DNA of 64,000 nt. It comes from JASSUD01 sp031963405. GTDB taxonomy: Bacteria > Pseudomonadota > Gammaproteobacteria > Burkholderiales > Burkholderiaceae. The notes under the pieces are model-generated. The model worked only from the letters and a program-made list of their open reading frames with translations. It had not been told where the DNA came from and made no database searches. The stretch is taken from positions 310,001 through 374,000 of the forward strand of contig JASSUJ010000001.1 in NCBI GenBank assembly GCA_031963405.1, in the 5' to 3' direction. Of the stretch, positions 36,001-45,259 are shown piece after piece. Position 1 is the stretch's first letter. Each line of letters begins with the position of its first letter. A program made the position numbers and the translations under genes.

Positions 36001-38560
36001 TGACCAATGCTTGTACGCTGGGCTCTTCAAAGGCGGCTATATAGTCTTGTGCACTCCATAGGGCATGGGGATGGGTTGCGCTATAGCGATCGACATAACA
36101 CGCTATCGTTTCTTTTGAGAAAAACGCCATCCGATATTCCTGGAGCGCCATAGGCTCGCCCGGTGGATGAAATTTGTATTGATACCCCGCTCCTAAATAT
36201 TCGGAGCGACTACTGATAATAATTTTGGCGTTCTTAAATTTACCTAGCGCATTATCTTGATAGAACGGTCGATGGCGGTGCTCGATTTCATCAAAACCAT
36301 CCAAAATCAGCACAAAATGATATTGGGTTTGCAAGGTATGTATCTGTTCTTCTGTAAAGCCGTGCTGCTTAAAAAACGTACTGACCAGGTTGGGGGATGT
36401 GCTTGGCAAGCTCGATAACGCGATAAAGATCGGAATAGCCTGTTCTTCAGGTTTGGTGGCCTGCATATACTTTTGCCACAAACTGCGGGCTACATATCGG
36501 TTGAAAGTGGACTTGCCGATGCCCGCGTCTCCTGACAATAACAAGCACTCTTTTTCTGACTCCAAAAAATCGTGGATTTTGTTTTCTAAATCAAAACGCG
36601 TGTCATCGTGTAAAGCCATTCCTTCCGGAGCGACATAATTCGCAAGCGCATCTTTAATCTCTCTATCTTGCTCTAAACCATCTACATAATCGGCACGTAA
36701 TTTCTCAATTTGATGCGCTAAGGTGTTGAATAACTTTTTCACCAAAGGCTTCGCTAATGTACGACGCGCTGCTTGCAATAATTCAGTGCTGATGCCTTCT
36801 TTGCCAATGGCATACCAATCGAAGGAGAGCGTGATACTGCTTGAAGTGCGTTGAGCAGCACGATTTTCTAAACGTATCAACGTTGTCTGAGCTTTTTGCT
36901 TGACGCAATCAATCTCCGAGTGAGAGCGTGCCAATCCTCCTGCCTGCGAATCCATCCAGTGCGCACTGTTTTGGGCTAAGCTTTTTAAAAACTGGATAGC
37001 TTGCTCTTGAATGACCAGATCTTCTTCTACGCAGACAATGCGCTCTAAACGCTGGCACACGCCTTGTAAAAAATCAACATGGTGGCGATACGCGCTGTGG
37101 CGTATGAATTGCTCGAATTTGCTCCACGCTTTAGTGTCTATTAATAGGTCCAAGCACTGTAGCGCGGTATACCATCCTTTCTGGCTGGGCCGATCTTCAT
37201 AGCTGGTTTTAAGCTCGCCGAAAGAAACCGCCATTTCTTGTGCATCCTTGATCGCCGCTTTCAGTCCTCCTGTCGCGCCTACCGTATTAGCTAACTCCCG
37301 CGCACCAGCAAAGGTATCTTCAAAGCGATCAAAACTCTCCAATAATTTATCGACATCACAATTTTTGATCGCACTCGCTAAGCTCAGCACCCCTTTGCCT
37401 GCAGAGAAAAGACAACGTAGCACGGCCTCCCCGGTGCTCTCATCATTGGGCACATAGGCTAAGGCTTCTTGGGCATAGCGAATATGCCAGGCCAAATCAA
37501 CGTCTTGGTGGGGATTGAGTACATCTTCCTCGCGCAAGACATCCTGTAGTGGCTTTTGCAGCTGCTCACGGCTAATACCTGCCACGCCTGCTTGCACCAT
37601 CGCATCGAGCAATTGCGCGATGGCTTCGACGAGTTCCTGGACGGGCGCAGGGTTTCCTTTGTGCACAGCTTTAAGGCGAACTAGCAGCACACTTAAGATA
37701 CTGGTCCAAGTATCTGCGCGCACACCATCTTCTTTTTTGAGTAAGCGTGCGGGACAGTGGCGCACGATCATGGCTAGCCCTTGCACCACCGCACTATTGA
37801 GCGGGGCATGCTGCGTGGGATTCAACGCGTGTACCGCGTGTGCAATTAATGCGCTATATATTTCTGCGTAGGGAATTGCTGCCAACTCGGCCGCTTCGCG
37901 CATACAGAGTAAATCTTTACCTTTGCGCTTCCCAAAGCGTTCGACCACCTCACGTGCAAGCAAATATAACTGCTTGTGTTGGGCGGCATCACCGCTTGTT
38001 TGTTGCAGGCACCAGGCGAGGTGCTCGGTATTTTCAATGTCATCGGGGCCTACCAAGCGATAGGGCTGACTCAGAAGAGAAGGCGGTGGCGTACTGGCAA
38101 AAAATTCAGCAGGCAGGCCCGTTGGCAACACCGGCGCAGGCGGTACAGAAGAAGGAGGAAGGGTAGCTTTTCTCTGTATTTTTGCCTGTCTTGGTGTACA
38201 GGCTAAGCGATCTAGGCAGGCTTTTATTACTTCTTGCTTGGCCGTGTCAGGAGAATAGGCTTGTGCTTTGAGGTAATTTATCCGCACCTCCTCGGTCGTA
38301 CCATCCTTTCCTAATTGGATAATGTGCGCACGCGTCAGATGCACGTCGGCCAATAGACGCTTCGCTTCAAGTAGATGGCCATCGCTTTGAAGCAGCGTTT
38401 TTAATGCCGCTTTCGCTTTAATAAGGTTATTGAGTGCCGAATCCCATTCTTTTTTTTCTTGGCATGCCTCGGCCTGTTTGAGATGCGCCTGCGCACGATC
38501 CAGCGCCTGCGCTTTCGGTTGCCAAGATTCCACCATCCTCGCCGTGATCCGTGAAAGCAT
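33056..38560 (-). CDS. TPR-NACHT-pentapeptide-WD40 protein (NLR-like)
   Basis: The product is 1834 residues; AAGGAA precedes ATG 38560. Residues about 20-110 look like TPR helices ('LKQAEACQEKKEWDSALNNL'), followed by a long helical region shared with the two other NACHT proteins. The NACHT ATPase has Walker A 'GDAGIGKST' (about residue 677) and Walker B 'LILDGFDEI' (about 747). Residues about 1087-1140 are pentapeptide repeats ('ADLRGIKVPGADLSGG'). Fourteen WD40 blades follow (about 1155-1738; 'VRLWDAQSG'), enough for two seven-bladed propellers. STAND/NACHT proteins switch on and oligomerise when the C-terminal sensor binds a ligand. Roles in phage defence (bacterial NLRs) or host interaction are both possible. 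It runs against the tra operon and lies between traN duplicates. Confidence 0.85.
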   Translation of the reverse strand: MLSRITARMVESWQPKAQALDRAQAHLKQAEACQEKKEWDSALNNLIKAKAALKTLLQSDGHLLEAKRLLADVHLTRAHIIQLGKDGTTEEVRINYLKAQAYSPDTAKQEVIKACLDRLACTPRQAKIQRKATLPPSSVPPAPVLPTGLPAEFFASTPPPSLLSQPYRLVGPDDIENTEHLAWCLQQTSGDAAQHKQLYLLAREVVERFGKRKGKDLLCMREAAELAAIPYAEIYSALIAHAVHALNPTQHAPLNSAVVQGLAMIVRHCPARLLKKEDGVRADTWTSILSVLLVRLKAVHKGNPAPVQELVEAIAQLLDAMVQAGVAGISREQLQKPLQDVLREEDVLNPHQDVDLAWHIRYAQEALAYVPNDESTGEAVLRCLFSAGKGVLSLASAIKNCDVDKLLESFDRFEDTFAGARELANTVGATGGLKAAIKDAQEMAVSFGELKTSYEDRPSQKGWYTALQCLDLLIDTKAWSKFEQFIRHSAYRHHVDFLQGVCQRLERIVCVEEDLVIQEQAIQFLKSLAQNSAHWMDSQAGGLARSHSEIDCVKQKAQTTLIRLENRAAQRTSSSITLSFDWYAIGKEGISTELLQAARRTLAKPLVKKLFNTLAHQIEKLRADYVDGLEQDREIKDALANYVAPEGMALHDDTRFDLENKIHDFLESEKECLLLSGDAGIGKSTFNRYVARSLWQKYMQATKPEEQAIPIFIALSSLPSTSPNLVSTFFKQHGFTEEQIHTLQTQYHFVLILDGFDEIEHRHRPFYQDNALGKFKNAKIIISSRSEYLGAGYQYKFHPPGEPMALQEYRMAFFSKETIACYVDRYSATHPHALWSAQDYIAAFEEPSVQALVSNPFLLKLAVSALPTLNQAERKDTRFTRLSLYAQFVASWFARSQQRLSQIRLDTKETEEFKRLEEEGFYSQQMLFSQALAMQMYQAGEVVSSYTSPASKSKRARDMAGEDWRENLLSNTDLGTKLKRLNAPLICQDTANGLGKTYRFIHKSLRDYFVAWALWEEFNESSELEQEAWFNTIYIARDPAILNFLSERVQQEATFKVQLLQVIECTKTNAELARAAANAITVLVRAGVQFNGADLRGIKVPGADLSGGVFDSAQLQGADLSKTHLRHIWLRQANVSDAQMDGVQFGEWPYLQEESGVRSCAYSPDGKTYAAGLYDGKISVYAISNWEKIYTLEGHKDWVRGVVYSPSSGQLASGSGDKTVRLWNAKTGQLSHILEGHTGIVLSVVYSPSGGQLASGSADHTVRLWDAQTGAPGLILEGHNGTVMSVAYSPSGEQVASGSWDRTVRLWDAQSGAPGLTIEGHTDKVLSVVYSPNGEQLASGSWDRTVRLWDVQSGAPSLILEGHAASVVSVVYSPSGEQLVSGSGDKTVRLWDAQTGAPGLILEGHTDGVWSVMYSPNGEQLASGSVDKTVRLWNAQSGALSFPVKGHTDGVWSVVYSPSGEQLASGSLDKTVRLWDAQSGTPGCTLEGHTAAVYNVVYSPTGEQLASSSGDKTVRLWEAQSGTPGFTLEGHTAAVYSVVYSAGGEQLASGSWDKTVRLWDVQTGALALTLEGHTAGVYSVAYSPNGEQLASGSMDKTVRLWDVRSGAPGLTLEGHTAAVYSVVYSPNGEQLASGSDDKTVRLWNAKTGQLSHILEGHTGTVMSVVYSPSGEQLASGSGDKTVRLWNPQTGQCQMIIQNCGPVIGLAWKEASDGCYLGVSSADKSVRQWKVKKEGEAYKMELCWSTTHSFLTVRGTSIEGVRGVSPVNYKLLKQRGAATASSEGVSDVISVNSEGFSELISQAANWAREKVATFEGAQAQSPSTVRILGGDSPKR
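33345..35095 (-). repeat. WD40 tandem repeats, about 126 bp unit, 14 copies
   Basis: The DNA repeats with a 42-codon period around 'GEQLASGS.DKTVRLW'. Many adjacent units are nearly identical, so the array was recently amplified or homogenised and copy number may vary between strains. Confidence 0.9.
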
Positions 38561-38980
38561 TTTTTTCCTTATTGGTTTTATTTTTTAGCTATCGCGCGCT
38601 TTTTGTGGCGGACAAGTGGTAAAGGATTCATAGATGCCCAGAAAGCATCAAACTGTACTGTGCCGGATTTAAACCGTTATGCAGAAAACGTGGCTCATCG
38701 TGGGTACTAAAGATAAGAATAGTCCGCAAAAATCAGATGATACCTAGAGTTGTCTGCAGCAGGAAATAGGGGAAGCCAGGCATGCGGTGCTGTAGGCACT
38801 GTGCAGCCCTAACCGTTGGATAGTGGAAACCATGAAACACACGCCATGGACTAAGTCCAAACGAGATCAAAGAAACTCGCCTGCGCCAAGAAAAAGCGTC
38901 TCAGATAGGATATGTCAGCCTCTCAAAGTTTCTGAGGCCATCAACCAAAAGACGAGCAAATTTATGCTTGATGCGAAACG
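38561..38980. other. Gap between NACHT-WD40 start and traN duplicate
   Basis: A 74-codon plus-strand frame (38823-39047) runs into the traN copy in the wrong frame. Its basic N-terminal part ('TPWTKSKRDQRNS') is unrecognised, and it is not called. No RNA gene or transposase was recognised. The left part should hold the promoter of the minus-strand NACHT gene, but no convincing -35/-10 pair was seen. Confidence 0.35.
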
Positions 38981-39346
38981 TATTGCTGTTTTAACTCGCC
39001 GCTTTCTCGCATTATTCAAGAACAAGTCCGTTCCCAACTCGGCCTAGATTGGGGTAATGCCAAACAGCCGCAATGTAACGGTATTCCGATAGAACGTATG
39101 GGTGAAGTCGATTGGAATAAAGTCAATCTCGATGAATGGATAGGATTGCCTCAGCAAAATGGGCATTTCCCCAATCCAGAGCGTTTAAAGCATGAAGCCC
39201 TAACAGGATCAGGCAACCCATTTAATACTGATGGAAAGCGCAAGAATGTACCGGATCGCACCACAGAGCGGTTAAAGGGGGTGGAAGTCGATAAGCTAAG
39301 AGATCAGGCGACAAAACTGATCAAGCCCGATACCGGGGCGCGTTAA
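38981..39346 (+). pseudogene. Duplicate 3' fragment of traN (right copy of direct repeat)
   Basis: It reads in one frame from 'YCCFNSPLSRIIQEQVR' through 'IPIERMGEVDWNKVNLDEW' to 'LIKPDTGAR' and TAA at 39346, the normal end of this TraN. The first two thirds of traN are missing. It is the unshifted version of the tail broken at 32712 and lies on the other side of the NACHT-WD40 gene. Confidence 0.8.
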
Positions 39347-39566
39347 AGCTTACTCTAGTGGCTATCCTACGCACAAAGGTTGTTCCTCAAAAAAGGCTGT
39401 TACACACAATATCCAGTATTTCTCCCTAACCCAAACGGCGAATTTGGGGCCTAGGATATAGATAAATTAGATCTGCCTTTAATTATTCAAAGCGCGGGAC
39501 TATTTGTGTGTCACTCAGAGCGCGAAGTGGAAAGTGGTTCCACTAAAGGCCGCAATGGGAGGAAAA

Positions 39567-42500
39567 ATGCACTCGGGATTTGTTGCAAAGGTTAGCCTAT
39601 CACTGGGGAGTACTTACCCCTGCAGGGCGGTGGCAGAGGATCATTATCAAGCAGCGTTAAAGCAGGATAGACAAGGTAATGTAATAAAGGCAGAGCAAAG
39701 CTATACAAAAGCTATAGAGAATATGCAAGAAGCCTATGGCCGCTATCCTAAAAAATACAAAGTGTGCCAACTCTTAGCAGAGATTCATTTTAAATATGGT
39801 CTGCTACTTGAAAAGCAGGCTAATAAAGTGACAGAGACAGAAGAGAATTATCAAAAGGCCGAACAACATATCGCAACAGCAAATGATTCAAAATCCCACG
39901 ACAACGACATACATCGTCTAACACACGACATACTGAGTCAGTACGCCTCTTTTTTATGTACCCAAGGCAAAAGAGAAGAGGCCAAAGTACGATTCAAGAA
40001 AGCAGGCTTATTTGCTCCTCAAACTCTCCTTTCTGATCGAATCGATAATCCAGCATTTAATGCGCACCTTGCGCAGTTCACCCATTACTCCGCCCCTTTT
40101 TTTAGCGTAGCCGCACCATGTAGCCAGGCACTGTTTAGTCCCCCTATTCCCTCTAAAGAAGAAGCCGATGGGGTGATTCAGGCATTTGAGAAGACACGAC
40201 TCAAAGGATTAAGCGATGTACAAGAACTGGCTTCCTTGACTGCGCTAAATGATGTCAATGTGTATAGCGCTCTTACTAGAGCATTGTTAAGCGGAGTGCA
40301 ACCGAAAGAAAACATTCCTCTCAACCCTTTTTTACTGGGCGGACTGTCTGTCGTGATGGACCGTCGTGCCCAATTCGAGCAAGAGGATTCTCAACTTATC
40401 AGTGACATGGTCAGGAGCCTCGGGGCATTAGTGGACCTCTTAGAAAATATGCAGATTAGCAAAAATCACCGGCAGGTCGAGATAGTGCTGCAAATGCTGT
40501 CACTGCTATTAGATCAAATGGTGTATTTCAATGTGAAAGGCCTCGAACGAGAGACTGTTACGCGATTGCACACTAAACTGGATCAGATTAAGGATGAAAA
40601 ACAGCTGGTTTTGAATTGGCGTGTGCAATACATCCGGCAAGCGTTACGCCGTGTTCCTAATAACGCCAACTTTCTGCAAGCGTTACAAGAAAAGCTACCT
40701 CCTGCGGTAGGCGGTTTTATTTATCTAGGGACATTTGGTTTAAAAGTCACTGCTGGCGCTACGTCAGGCGGCGTTGTCGGAGGGTTAGAGATTGACAAGT
40801 TATGGGAAGCGTTTAAGTGCTTTAACGAGGCTTTTAAAGGACACAATCAAAAGAAATATGAGAGCTGGTATGGGGCACTTCGTCTACTCGATCTTTTGAT
40901 TGAGACAAATCACATAGAAAAAATAGGGAAACTGCTCTCTCCAGCAAATCAAATATCCAACCCCTGGGCTAATCAGCTTTTAACCAATGAATGGTTCTTA
41001 CGGGGGCTCTGTGATCGCTTAGAGCGCCTGGCGTATAGTTCCCATCCAGCGACGCGAGACGATGCGCTGCGCCTACTGAAAGGTTTTAAAGAAGGTCAGA
41101 TAGCATCGGTACCGTATGGGGACGTTAAAAACTATGCACTGGCATGCCTAAATCGTATCGCAAGGATATGGCCTCAGCCTAATGTCGAACAGATAGAAGC
41201 CGCCGGTCATTTCCCCCCGGTTTGGCATCCTTTTTGGCGGGAAAATATTTCCCAAGCCTTATTGAATCAGGTGCGTGAGAAAGCCAAGAGAAGTGAGTAT
41301 TTTGGGCTGATACCAGGGATCAGAGAGAATGTGATTGCCATACATCAGCACTTTAAGCCTATACCATTGAGTGAGTTGCTGTTCCAAGTGAAAACAGCAC
41401 TCGCTCAGCATTACGAATCTGCTTTGAAGATTAAACGTATCTCTGGCAAAGAACTTGACCTTGAAGATTGCTATATCAATTTAGCAATTGTTAAAAGTCA
41501 AGCCCAGCAAGAGGCTGATAGAGAAAAACGGCAATCCAAGTTTTATCGTCCTTCCAGTTATGAAGAGATTCAAGGAACGAACCTACAAGAAGAGCCGATT
41601 CCACTAGAGAAATTGTTCGATGCATGCAAGCTGTCCGGTGATACAGAAGGCACTTGTAACCGGATACTGATTCAAGGGCGAGCGGGGATCGGTAAAACGA
41701 CGCTGTGCAAAAAGCTTGTTCATGAATATCAAAAAGGATTATGGCAAGACCGCTTCGATGCCGTGCTGTGGTTACCGCTGCGCGAGCTGAAAACTTACGA
41801 CACTTATAGGCTAGAAGAGCTTCTAAAGCACAAATATTTTTCTCAACATACAGAGTGTGAACACCTTGCTCAACAACTGAGCCGCCATTCGGGCAAAATT
41901 CTGTTCATCTTAGATGGCTTGGATGAAATCGTAGCGGATCTGGATAAAAATGTGCGATTAAAAGACTTTCTCGATCACTTATTTAAGCAACCTCACCTGA
42001 TCGTGACGTCTCGTCCCGCAGGGGTTAATCCTTCCAAACTGAAAGTTTTTAATCTTCACCTCGAAACGATTGGCTTTAGTCAAGAAAACGTTCGCACTTA
42101 TCTGGAAAAAGTCGAGCCTGAATTTGCGACTGAGATTCAAGAAGCTATGGAGCGTACCCCTTTCATACGAGAACTTGGGAATACTCCAGTACAGCTTGAT
42201 GCCTTATGCTACAGCTGGCCAGAGGTAAAAGCTGCAATACAAAAAGGCGCAACAGTAACGATGACCATGCTGTATCAAGCGATGGTGGACAAACTGTGGC
42301 GCAAAGATGCTGAACGCTTGAGCAAAGAGTCGGGTGGAAAAGCGTTACAAACCGCTGATTTAAGGCAAGCCTCAAGCACAAAAGTGGCGAGGCTTATGGC
42401 GGATGAGATCGACTATCTGAGCTATTTAGGCTTTAGAGGGCTGCAAGATAATTTGATTGAGTTTGATCTGACGTATTTGCGAAAAGTCACCGATGCACTA

Positions 42501-44705
42501 GAAGCGGCGCGAGAAAAAGAGCTGTCTGGGACATTACAACGCGATATTAAAGACACTTCTTTTTTACATACAGTGAATACTAATCTTGATGAGGATAAGC
42601 ATGCGTATCACTTTTTACACTTAACCTTTCAAGAATTCTTTGCGGCGAAGTTTTTAGTCCAGCATTTTCGGGCGTATTTGACGGCAGAGGGAGCCTATAA
42701 GACGCAAGCCGAAGTCATTCAGAAAGGATTGGTGTTAGAGCTAAAAGCCCTTCAGGATTTTGTGGGTCAACATAAATATAACCCGCGCTATCAGATCGTG
42801 TGGCGGATGGTCACGGGGTTATTGGAGGGGGAAACACTTGAGGGCTTCTTTAAACTCTTAGAAGAAAAACCACGAGATTTGCTTGGAGGCGCGCATGTTT
42901 ATCTGATCACGCACTGTTTGCACGAAGCCCGTACTCGATTATCTGAGCCTACCATTCAGCGCTTAGAAAAGGTGCTAGAGGAAGGACTCCAGCTAGAGTT
43001 GAAGTTAAAAGGAGAATATGAGGGGAAGACAATAGGGAGCCGATTAGGGCGCCTGCCTGCTTTCCCTGAACATTTATTACTTAAATTATTTGAATCTAAC
43101 AAACAGCATAGTCAATATCGGTGGGATATTTTTAGCGATTTGGAAAGGCGCCCGACTGTGTCGGACAAAGCCTTAGCAATCTTAAGCGGAGCACCAGAAG
43201 ATGAGGATACTTATGATTCGCATGGCAGGAACTCTGAGAAGACCGTAGAGGCCCTGCTTAATAGGCAGCTGCTACAGGAGGAGGATTTTCTGACCGCAAT
43301 GTTGGCGGATAGGGCTTTACGTTTTAAGGCCGAAAAATCTGAGCAAGTCCGAGATGCTCTCCTTACGCACCTAGAGAAGGAAGATGAGATTACTACGATT
43401 AAATGGGGGGCAGTCAGTGCATTAGGTCCTAGTGCAGTCAATTCTACGCAAGTCCGAGATGCCCTCCTTAGGCGCCTAGAGAAGGATGAACATCCTAAGA
43501 TCAGAGAGGAGGCAGCCCGCGCATTAGGCCCTACTGCAGCCAATTCTGCGCGAGTCCGAGATGCCCTCCTTACACTCCTAGAGAAGGATAAGGATCTTGA
43601 GGTCAGGAAGTGGGCAGCCCATGCATTAGGTTCTCATGCAGCCAATTTTGAGGAAATCCAAGAGGCCCTCCTTACACTATTAGCGAAGGATAAGGATCCT
43701 AATATCATACAGGCGGCAGCCCGCGCATTAGGTCCTAGTGCAGCCGATTCTGCACGAGTTCAAAAGGCTCTCCTTACACTCCTAGAGAAGGATAAAGATC
43801 CTGAGGTCAGATGGGAGACAACCCAAGCATTAGGTCCTAGTGCAGCTAATTCTGCGCGAGTCCAAAAGGCCCTCCTTACACTCCTAGAGAAGGAGGATGA
43901 CGATCCTACAATCAAATGGGGGACAGCCCGCGCATTAGGTCCTAGTGCAGCTAATTCTGCGCGAGTCCAAAAGGCCCTCCTTAAGCAGCTAGGGAAAAAT
44001 AAACCTCCTCAGCTCAGACTGGAGGCAGCCCAGGCATTAAGTTCTCATGCAGTCAATTTTGAGGAAATCCAAAAGGCCCTCCTTACGCGCCTAGAAAAGG
44101 ATAAGGATCCTAAGGTCATATGGGAGGCAGCCAGCGTATTAGGTCCTCATGCAGCCAATTCTAAGGAAATCCGAGATGCCCTCCTTAAACGGCTAAAGGA
44201 GAATGAGGATCCTCGAGTCAGAGAAGGAGCAGCCAGCGCATTAGGCAAATATGCGATGAACTCGAAAGAGGTTTTAGATGCAGTAATTAACCTATTAGGG
44301 ACGACGTATGCCGCCAATGCTGCCTACCACATATTAAGTGGAAGTGGAAATACTGCCCAAGCGTATCGCGTGCTGCCTGATTTATCTTTTGACCAACTTC
44401 AGAAATTTTATACAGAATTCCTGTTTTCCTGCAATTCCAACATTAATAGTCCTCTCTATTGCCAGGACGATTACCAGGGCAAAGCTCTGCATTTCTATAC
44501 CGCGACCGGGCTAGGAGAACCTATTCCTATTAGTGACGAGCAAGCCCACAATATCGCCCAGGCTTTTGAACAGGCTAGAAAAAATGCCTGCGCTGCTTTT
44601 CTATCAGAAGAAGCCGCTTTGGAATCAGAGCGCGCTATTGATGAAGAGATGGAATCAAAAAATAACCTCTCTTTGGCAAGGGAGTTGTCTTTCACGGAAG
44701 AATAA
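39567..44705 (+). CDS. TPR-NACHT-HEAT protein (NLR-like), paralogue 2
   Basis: ATG 39567 is chosen because of the strong GGGAGGA 6 nt upstream (an in-frame TTG at 39504 lacks this); the product is 1712 residues. The N-terminus has TPR-like helices ('EDHYQAALKQDRQGN'). A central conserved block 'YLGTFGLKVTAGATSGGVVG' is shared with paralogue 3. The NACHT domain has Walker A 'GRAGIGKTTLCKK' (about residue 704) and Walker B 'ILFILDGLDEI' (about 778), followed by 'FLHLTFQEFFAAKFL', the usual NACHT winged-helix end. About ten HEAT-type repeats of 34-35 residues follow ('VRDALL..LEKDKD...RALGP.AANS') and then a 100-residue tail. A sensor role for the HEAT array is inferred by family analogy. Confidence 0.85.
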   Translation: MHSGFVAKVSLSLGSTYPCRAVAEDHYQAALKQDRQGNVIKAEQSYTKAIENMQEAYGRYPKKYKVCQLLAEIHFKYGLLLEKQANKVTETEENYQKAEQHIATANDSKSHDNDIHRLTHDILSQYASFLCTQGKREEAKVRFKKAGLFAPQTLLSDRIDNPAFNAHLAQFTHYSAPFFSVAAPCSQALFSPPIPSKEEADGVIQAFEKTRLKGLSDVQELASLTALNDVNVYSALTRALLSGVQPKENIPLNPFLLGGLSVVMDRRAQFEQEDSQLISDMVRSLGALVDLLENMQISKNHRQVEIVLQMLSLLLDQMVYFNVKGLERETVTRLHTKLDQIKDEKQLVLNWRVQYIRQALRRVPNNANFLQALQEKLPPAVGGFIYLGTFGLKVTAGATSGGVVGGLEIDKLWEAFKCFNEAFKGHNQKKYESWYGALRLLDLLIETNHIEKIGKLLSPANQISNPWANQLLTNEWFLRGLCDRLERLAYSSHPATRDDALRLLKGFKEGQIASVPYGDVKNYALACLNRIARIWPQPNVEQIEAAGHFPPVWHPFWRENISQALLNQVREKAKRSEYFGLIPGIRENVIAIHQHFKPIPLSELLFQVKTALAQHYESALKIKRISGKELDLEDCYINLAIVKSQAQQEADREKRQSKFYRPSSYEEIQGTNLQEEPIPLEKLFDACKLSGDTEGTCNRILIQGRAGIGKTTLCKKLVHEYQKGLWQDRFDAVLWLPLRELKTYDTYRLEELLKHKYFSQHTECEHLAQQLSRHSGKILFILDGLDEIVADLDKNVRLKDFLDHLFKQPHLIVTSRPAGVNPSKLKVFNLHLETIGFSQENVRTYLEKVEPEFATEIQEAMERTPFIRELGNTPVQLDALCYSWPEVKAAIQKGATVTMTMLYQAMVDKLWRKDAERLSKESGGKALQTADLRQASSTKVARLMADEIDYLSYLGFRGLQDNLIEFDLTYLRKVTDALEAAREKELSGTLQRDIKDTSFLHTVNTNLDEDKHAYHFLHLTFQEFFAAKFLVQHFRAYLTAEGAYKTQAEVIQKGLVLELKALQDFVGQHKYNPRYQIVWRMVTGLLEGETLEGFFKLLEEKPRDLLGGAHVYLITHCLHEARTRLSEPTIQRLEKVLEEGLQLELKLKGEYEGKTIGSRLGRLPAFPEHLLLKLFESNKQHSQYRWDIFSDLERRPTVSDKALAILSGAPEDEDTYDSHGRNSEKTVEALLNRQLLQEEDFLTAMLADRALRFKAEKSEQVRDALLTHLEKEDEITTIKWGAVSALGPSAVNSTQVRDALLRRLEKDEHPKIREEAARALGPTAANSARVRDALLTLLEKDKDLEVRKWAAHALGSHAANFEEIQEALLTLLAKDKDPNIIQAAARALGPSAADSARVQKALLTLLEKDKDPEVRWETTQALGPSAANSARVQKALLTLLEKEDDDPTIKWGTARALGPSAANSARVQKALLKQLGKNKPPQLRLEAAQALSSHAVNFEEIQKALLTRLEKDKDPKVIWEAASVLGPHAANSKEIRDALLKRLKENEDPRVREGAASALGKYAMNSKEVLDAVINLLGTTYAANAAYHILSGSGNTAQAYRVLPDLSFDQLQKFYTEFLFSCNSNINSPLYCQDDYQGKALHFYTATGLGEPIPISDEQAHNIAQAFEQARKNACAAFLSEEAALESERAIDEEMESKNNLSLARELSFTEE
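43330..44290 (+). repeat. HEAT-type tandem repeats, about 102-105 bp unit, about 10 copies
   Basis: The unit encodes 'VQKALLTLLEKDKDPEVR' plus 'W..ARALGPSAANSA'. Nucleotide similarity between units is high (GCCCTCCTTACACTCCTAGA recurs), suggesting recent amplification. Confidence 0.8.
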
Positions 44706-45259
44706 AACAACGGTGACTATTAAGGCAATTTTTCCGGCTGCCCTTTTATTTCCGTTGCGATGCTCGGCTTTCAACGCCCATTTTTACCATTTGCCAAACG
44801 AGAGCCAACATTAGGCGTCAACAAAAGCCATGCCTAGAAGTTTTTTTTTGCGCTGACTTCAAAGTAGTCGGTGCTGAATAAACCGTTTTGCGAATTAATT
44901 TCTCTACAAACGCAAACCGATAACAAACGTAGTGCGGAATAAAATAGATAAAACAAAGGCACTCTTTGCTACAGGGATTATGCAGAGATTCCCTTATAAG
45001 ACGAAGAGCTTAATGTTTGTTTACCTCCTTGGCTGATGTGGTATATGTCAATATTGGCTACGGTCCCCCTATATATAAAACAAACAGGTTATTTCATCTG
45101 CAAAGATAGTGAGTCGAATTGGAAATCATGATTCACAGATTTTATTTTTGCAAAGAGCTGCAGAGTTGTCTGCGCTATTAGTATCTAAAGCTTCTTACCC
45201 CAAATTCATAAGCACCAGTTCGCCGCTCTTTTTTCGTTTGTGCGATTCACAGACACCGT
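44706..45259. other. Gap with no recognised gene
   Basis: This stretch lies between the convergent paralogue 2 and the DUF1845-like gene. Several short frames exist but none has a ribosome-binding site or a known family. A weak hairpin follows the NACHT stop near 44723 (AAGGCA...TGCC then CTTTTATTT) and could be a terminator. Confidence 0.3.

Noticed and set aside
38823..39047. 74-codon plus-strand ORF that might be a group II intron or mobile-element fragment
   Set aside because: Its second half is the traN duplicate in the wrong frame; no reverse-transcriptase motif is visible.
43211..43543. 110-codon minus-strand ORF
   Set aside because: Antisense shadow of the HEAT repeats of NACHT paralogue 2.
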